Below, piece after piece: positions 5,904 through 7,940 of a DNA stretch of 7,940 bases. Numbering within the stretch: position 1 is the stretch's first letter; each line of letters opens with the position of its first letter. The translations under genes were made by a program, and so were the position numbers. Source of the DNA: Candidatus Aegiribacteria sp. (GTDB lineage Bacteria > Fermentibacterota > Fermentibacteria > Fermentibacterales > JCC-6); the NCBI GenBank assembly GCA_030640155.1, contig DAOWJX010000286.1, forward strand, positions 1-7,940. Reading direction: 5' to 3'. Under the pieces are notes generated by a model. The model did no database searches. It was not told the origin of the DNA and was given only the letters and a program-made list of their open reading frames with translations.

Positions 5904-7271
5904 TTGATACTTGAATCGCATATTCAGACTGAAAACAAAACTCGAATTATTGAGAATCGTGGCAACAAACAGAATATGATTATAGGAATCACTCTGATTT
6001 TCACTCTTATCATACTATTTCTGTTTTCAACTGTTTTCTATTCAACAGGTGGCACTGGTAAACCCGATGAAGAACTACAGGTTCTTCCCGGTGATTCAAC
6101 ACAGATTGACAGCCTGGTTCCCCCTGATACTGTGAGCATTGCAACGGAGCCTCCTGATCTATGGCTGCAGGCACGAGGATATTCTCATGGTAATGCAGCA
6201 TGGGGACCGGATATCATTGCGCCATTTGATACACTATGGCGTATCAGGTCAAACGGGGGAAGGGAATTCTTTTCCTCTCCGGCTATCCGCGAAAATGTAT
6301 TGTATTTCGGATGTAACGATGGACTTTTAAGAGCGGTAAATGCTCTGAATGGGTCGATACTCTGGTCATTCAGTACAGTGTGTGGAATCTGCGGAGAACC
6401 TGCGGTTGATTCAACTTCTGTGTATTTCGGCGGTCAGGATGGAATTATCTATTCTCTGGACAGGATGTCGGGCAGTAAACGCTGGTCAACAGGACTTGGT
6501 TATCATGTCTTCTGCAGTGTTGGCATACTTGCCGATTCTCTGATAATATCCGGAAATTCAATGGGTAAGATATGTGCTTTGCACGCGGATGATGGGGAAC
6601 TTCTCTGGGACAGCGAAATTGGCGGGACAGTGCTTGGTCCGGCAATTATCGATTCCCTTGCAGTATTTTCATCTGAGAGTGGGAAGATCGCAGTGTTTGA
6701 CACTGAAGGCAACAGACTGTGGATAAGAGAATACGGCAGGCAGGCATCTTCTCCATCTGCTGATAGTACCGGTATATATGCAGGTTTCTCTGATGGTTCT
6801 GTCAGAAAGCTGACAATAACCGGAGGAGAGTTGCTCTGGGAAACTGATATTGTGGATAATTCCGCGAGATGTGTTCTCGCAAGACCGGTTATTGCGGGGA
6901 ATAATATCGTTCTTATAGGGACTAACGACAGCAGACTGGTTGCACTGAATTCAACAACCGGGAACCTCCTATGGGAGCAGGATTTTGAGAATTGGCTGCA
7001 GTTGCCGCCCATTGCCGGGGATAATTGTATATACGTTCCCTGTGACGATCAGCGTTTTCACTTGCTTGATCTGAACACCGGAGCAAAACTTGATTCTCTG
7101 GAAATGAATGGATATTCCGGAACAGCTCCTTTACTTGTAAATTCCATTCTGTATTATGGCAATTCATCAGGCGATTTTATCGCGATTACCGGAACTGTTG
7201 AGACAGAAGAAGAAAAGATAGTGGAAATATCTCCGGAGATAATTCCAGAAACAGAGGTAACAGATCAGTGA
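5904..7271 (+). CDS. Membrane-anchored PQQ/BamB-like beta-propeller protein
   Basis: The protein has 455 residues and starts at TTG. A basic, polar N-terminal stretch (1-24) precedes a hydrophobic segment at 26-46, giving a single-pass anchor with the rest outside the cytoplasm. A low-complexity Pro/Asp linker follows (50-85). From about 108 to 430 there are repeating units of roughly 38-47 residues in the PQQ-like pattern: 'PAI..N.LYFG..DG.L.A.NA..G..LW'. Unit ends are visible at ILWSF (152), KRWST (192), LLWDS (233), RLWIRE (271), LLWETD (310) and LLWEQD (355), followed by a unit at 361-401 and a partial one at 402-430. The last can close with the N-terminal strand DTLWRI (109-114), suggesting eight blades as in BamB. 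The acidic tail (431-455) is probably disordered. PQQ-cofactor ligands are not evident, so it is probably a binding or scaffold protein, not a dehydrogenase. Unlike BamB it has a transmembrane anchor and no lipobox. Its stop overlaps the next gene by 4 bases. Confidence 0.85.
   Translation: MILESHIQTENKTRIIENRGNKQNMIIGITLIFTLIILFLFSTVFYSTGGTGKPDEELQVLPGDSTQIDSLVPPDTVSIATEPPDLWLQARGYSHGNAAWGPDIIAPFDTLWRIRSNGGREFFSSPAIRENVLYFGCNDGLLRAVNALNGSILWSFSTVCGICGEPAVDSTSVYFGGQDGIIYSLDRMSGSKRWSTGLGYHVFCSVGILADSLIISGNSMGKICALHADDGELLWDSEIGGTVLGPAIIDSLAVFSSESGKIAVFDTEGNRLWIREYGRQASSPSADSTGIYAGFSDGSVRKLTITGGELLWETDIVDNSARCVLARPVIAGNNIVLIGTNDSRLVALNSTTGNLLWEQDFENWLQLPPIAGDNCIYVPCDDQRFHLLDLNTGAKLDSLEMNGYSGTAPLLVNSILYYGNSSGDFIAITGTVETEEEKIVEISPEIIPETEVTDQ
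7253..7257 (+). promoter_or_regulatory. Ribosome binding site for the Era-like gene
   Basis: AGAGG lies within the last codons of the propeller gene, 10 bases before GTG 7268. Together with the GTGA overlap this supports a coupled GTG start. Confidence 0.45.
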
Positions 7272-7940
7272 AACCCGATTCTCAAATCAGAGCAGGATAT
7301 GTCGCGATAGCCGGTCTGACGAACTCCGGTAAATCGACTCTGCTCAACGCTCTTACGACAAGAAATATATCACCTTCCCATGCGCACAAAGGAACAACCA
7401 GGGTTCCGATCTCCAGTATATGGATGAATGATGAGACTCAGATGTGTTTTATCGACACTCCACCGATTGAAGTATTTGATGATACAGAATTTTTCAGTGG
7501 AATGGATGTTATCTGCCTGACAATCAATTCTACAGATCTGTCTTCTCAGTTAAAATCAACCAGAGTAAGGGAGTTTATTGACGAGATAGCCCCTATTCCG
7601 TTAATTGTTGCTCCAACATTTATTGATTACTTTCCAAGAATTCTGCATAGTGCTTTCATCAATCAGATCGCCATGTTCGGTAGTTTTCAGGAAATCGTAC
7701 CTGTCTGCCCACCATGCCTGGAAAGCACATATAGACTGCGGAAAATTATTGCAGATTACATTCCTGCTCGCGGCAGATTGTTTCCCGAAGGATGTACATC
7801 TCTTCATTCGGAGAGATTCCTTGTAAGCGAACAGATCAGGATCAGCCTTTTCAGTGTTCTTCCTTCTGATGTTGCTACTTCTACAGCAGTGCAGATTGAA
7901 GAGTTTTCTATTCGTGATGAAAAAAGATATGTCAGAGCTA
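7268..7940 (+). CDS. Era-like GTPase homologue with degenerate G motifs, 3' end beyond the window
   Basis: The frame is open from GTG 7268 to the window edge, giving 224 codons without a stop; it starts in a GTGA overlap with the previous gene. The N-terminal domain has a good P-loop (GLTNSGKST, 16-24) and the switch I Thr pair (KGTTR, 41-45). The C-terminal portion reads like the Era linker and the start of its KH domain: LFPEG (171-175), SERFLVSEQIR (181-191), then AVQIEEFSI (207-215). Era is a ribosome-assembly GTPase whose KH domain binds the 3' end of 16S rRNA. Here, however, G3 is DTPPI (63-67) with Pro for the Gly of DTPG. The G4 NKxD position reads TFID (117-120), and G5 (SAxxG) is replaced around VCPPC (146-150). 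The segment after G3 is also shorter than in E. coli Era. It may bind nucleotide weakly, bind a different one, or act as a pseudo-GTPase. The frame is intact, so this is not a frameshifted pseudogene. Era family membership is confident, normal Era function is not; about 75-80 residues of KH domain should follow. Confidence 0.85.
   Translation, partial: MKPDSQIRAGYVAIAGLTNSGKSTLLNALTTRNISPSHAHKGTTRVPISSIWMNDETQMCFIDTPPIEVFDDTEFFSGMDVICLTINSTDLSSQLKSTRVREFIDEIAPIPLIVAPTFIDYFPRILHSAFINQIAMFGSFQEIVPVCPPCLESTYRLRKIIADYIPARGRLFPEGCTSLHSERFLVSEQIRISLFSVLPSDVATSTAVQIEEFSIRDEKRYVRA

Noticed and set aside
6503..7012. 169-residue open frame on the - strand
   Set aside because: It is antisense to the propeller repeats. 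The long frame follows from codon bias of the real gene, and the protein resembles nothing.
5904..7271. PQQ-dependent dehydrogenase
   Set aside because: The repeats match the propeller pattern, but cofactor-binding residues and a dehydrogenase-length chain are not evident. A BamB-like binding or scaffold role fits better.
7268..7940. Pseudogene call for the Era-like frame
   Set aside because: There is no stop or frameshift over 224 codons, the linker/KH signature is well preserved, and a proper overlap start is present. The motif losses look like divergence and not decay.

Overview
The window is a compact, one-directional bacterial gene cluster. Eight genes lie on the + strand, either overlapping by 1-4 bases or separated by 10-43 bases. 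No tRNA, rRNA, CRISPR array, insertion sequence or clear terminator is visible, and no gene-free stretch exceeds 81 bases. The base composition is moderate and slightly AT-rich, and five of the eight genes appear to start with TTG or GTG. The proteins point to a Gram-negative (diderm) bacterium: a lipobox lipoprotein with an efflux-adaptor fold, a probable outer-membrane barrel, periplasmic peptidoglycan enzymes and a BamB-like propeller. Divergent versions of core enzymes and the gene style suggest an uncultured lineage of the Fibrobacteres-Chlorobi-Bacteroidetes (FCB) type, for example a Fermentibacteria-like phylum. That placement is an inference from general resemblance and is weak.

Layout. 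Bases 1-81 hold only a leader with a Shine-Dalgarno sequence. Bases 82-951 encode a lipoprotein built like a periplasmic adaptor (HlyD/RND/MacA style). Bases 965-2224 encode glucose-6-phosphate isomerase. Bases 2224-3465 encode an unrecognised exported, probably beta-barrel protein. Bases 3465-4103 encode phosphoribosylglycinamide formyltransferase (PurN). A 43-base gap with a small palindrome follows. Bases 4147-5076 encode a secreted M15-type zinc peptidase with an Ig-like N-terminal region and an EF-hand-like insert. Bases 5087-5893 encode a membrane-anchored YkuD L,D-transpeptidase. Bases 5904-7271 encode a membrane-anchored PQQ/BamB-like beta-propeller. From 7268 to the window edge runs an Era-like protein whose GTPase domain has lost the G3, G4 and G5 motifs.

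How they fit together. The spacing suggests one transcript or a few coupled ones. Two genes are housekeeping metabolism (pgi, purN). The other annotated proteins are mostly envelope proteins, and the M15 peptidase plus L,D-transpeptidase pair suggests a peptidoglycan editing step. The most unusual element is the Era-like gene: it keeps the P-loop and the Era linker/KH signature but lacks the residues that read guanine. No complete new multi-gene defence or mobile system is evident.
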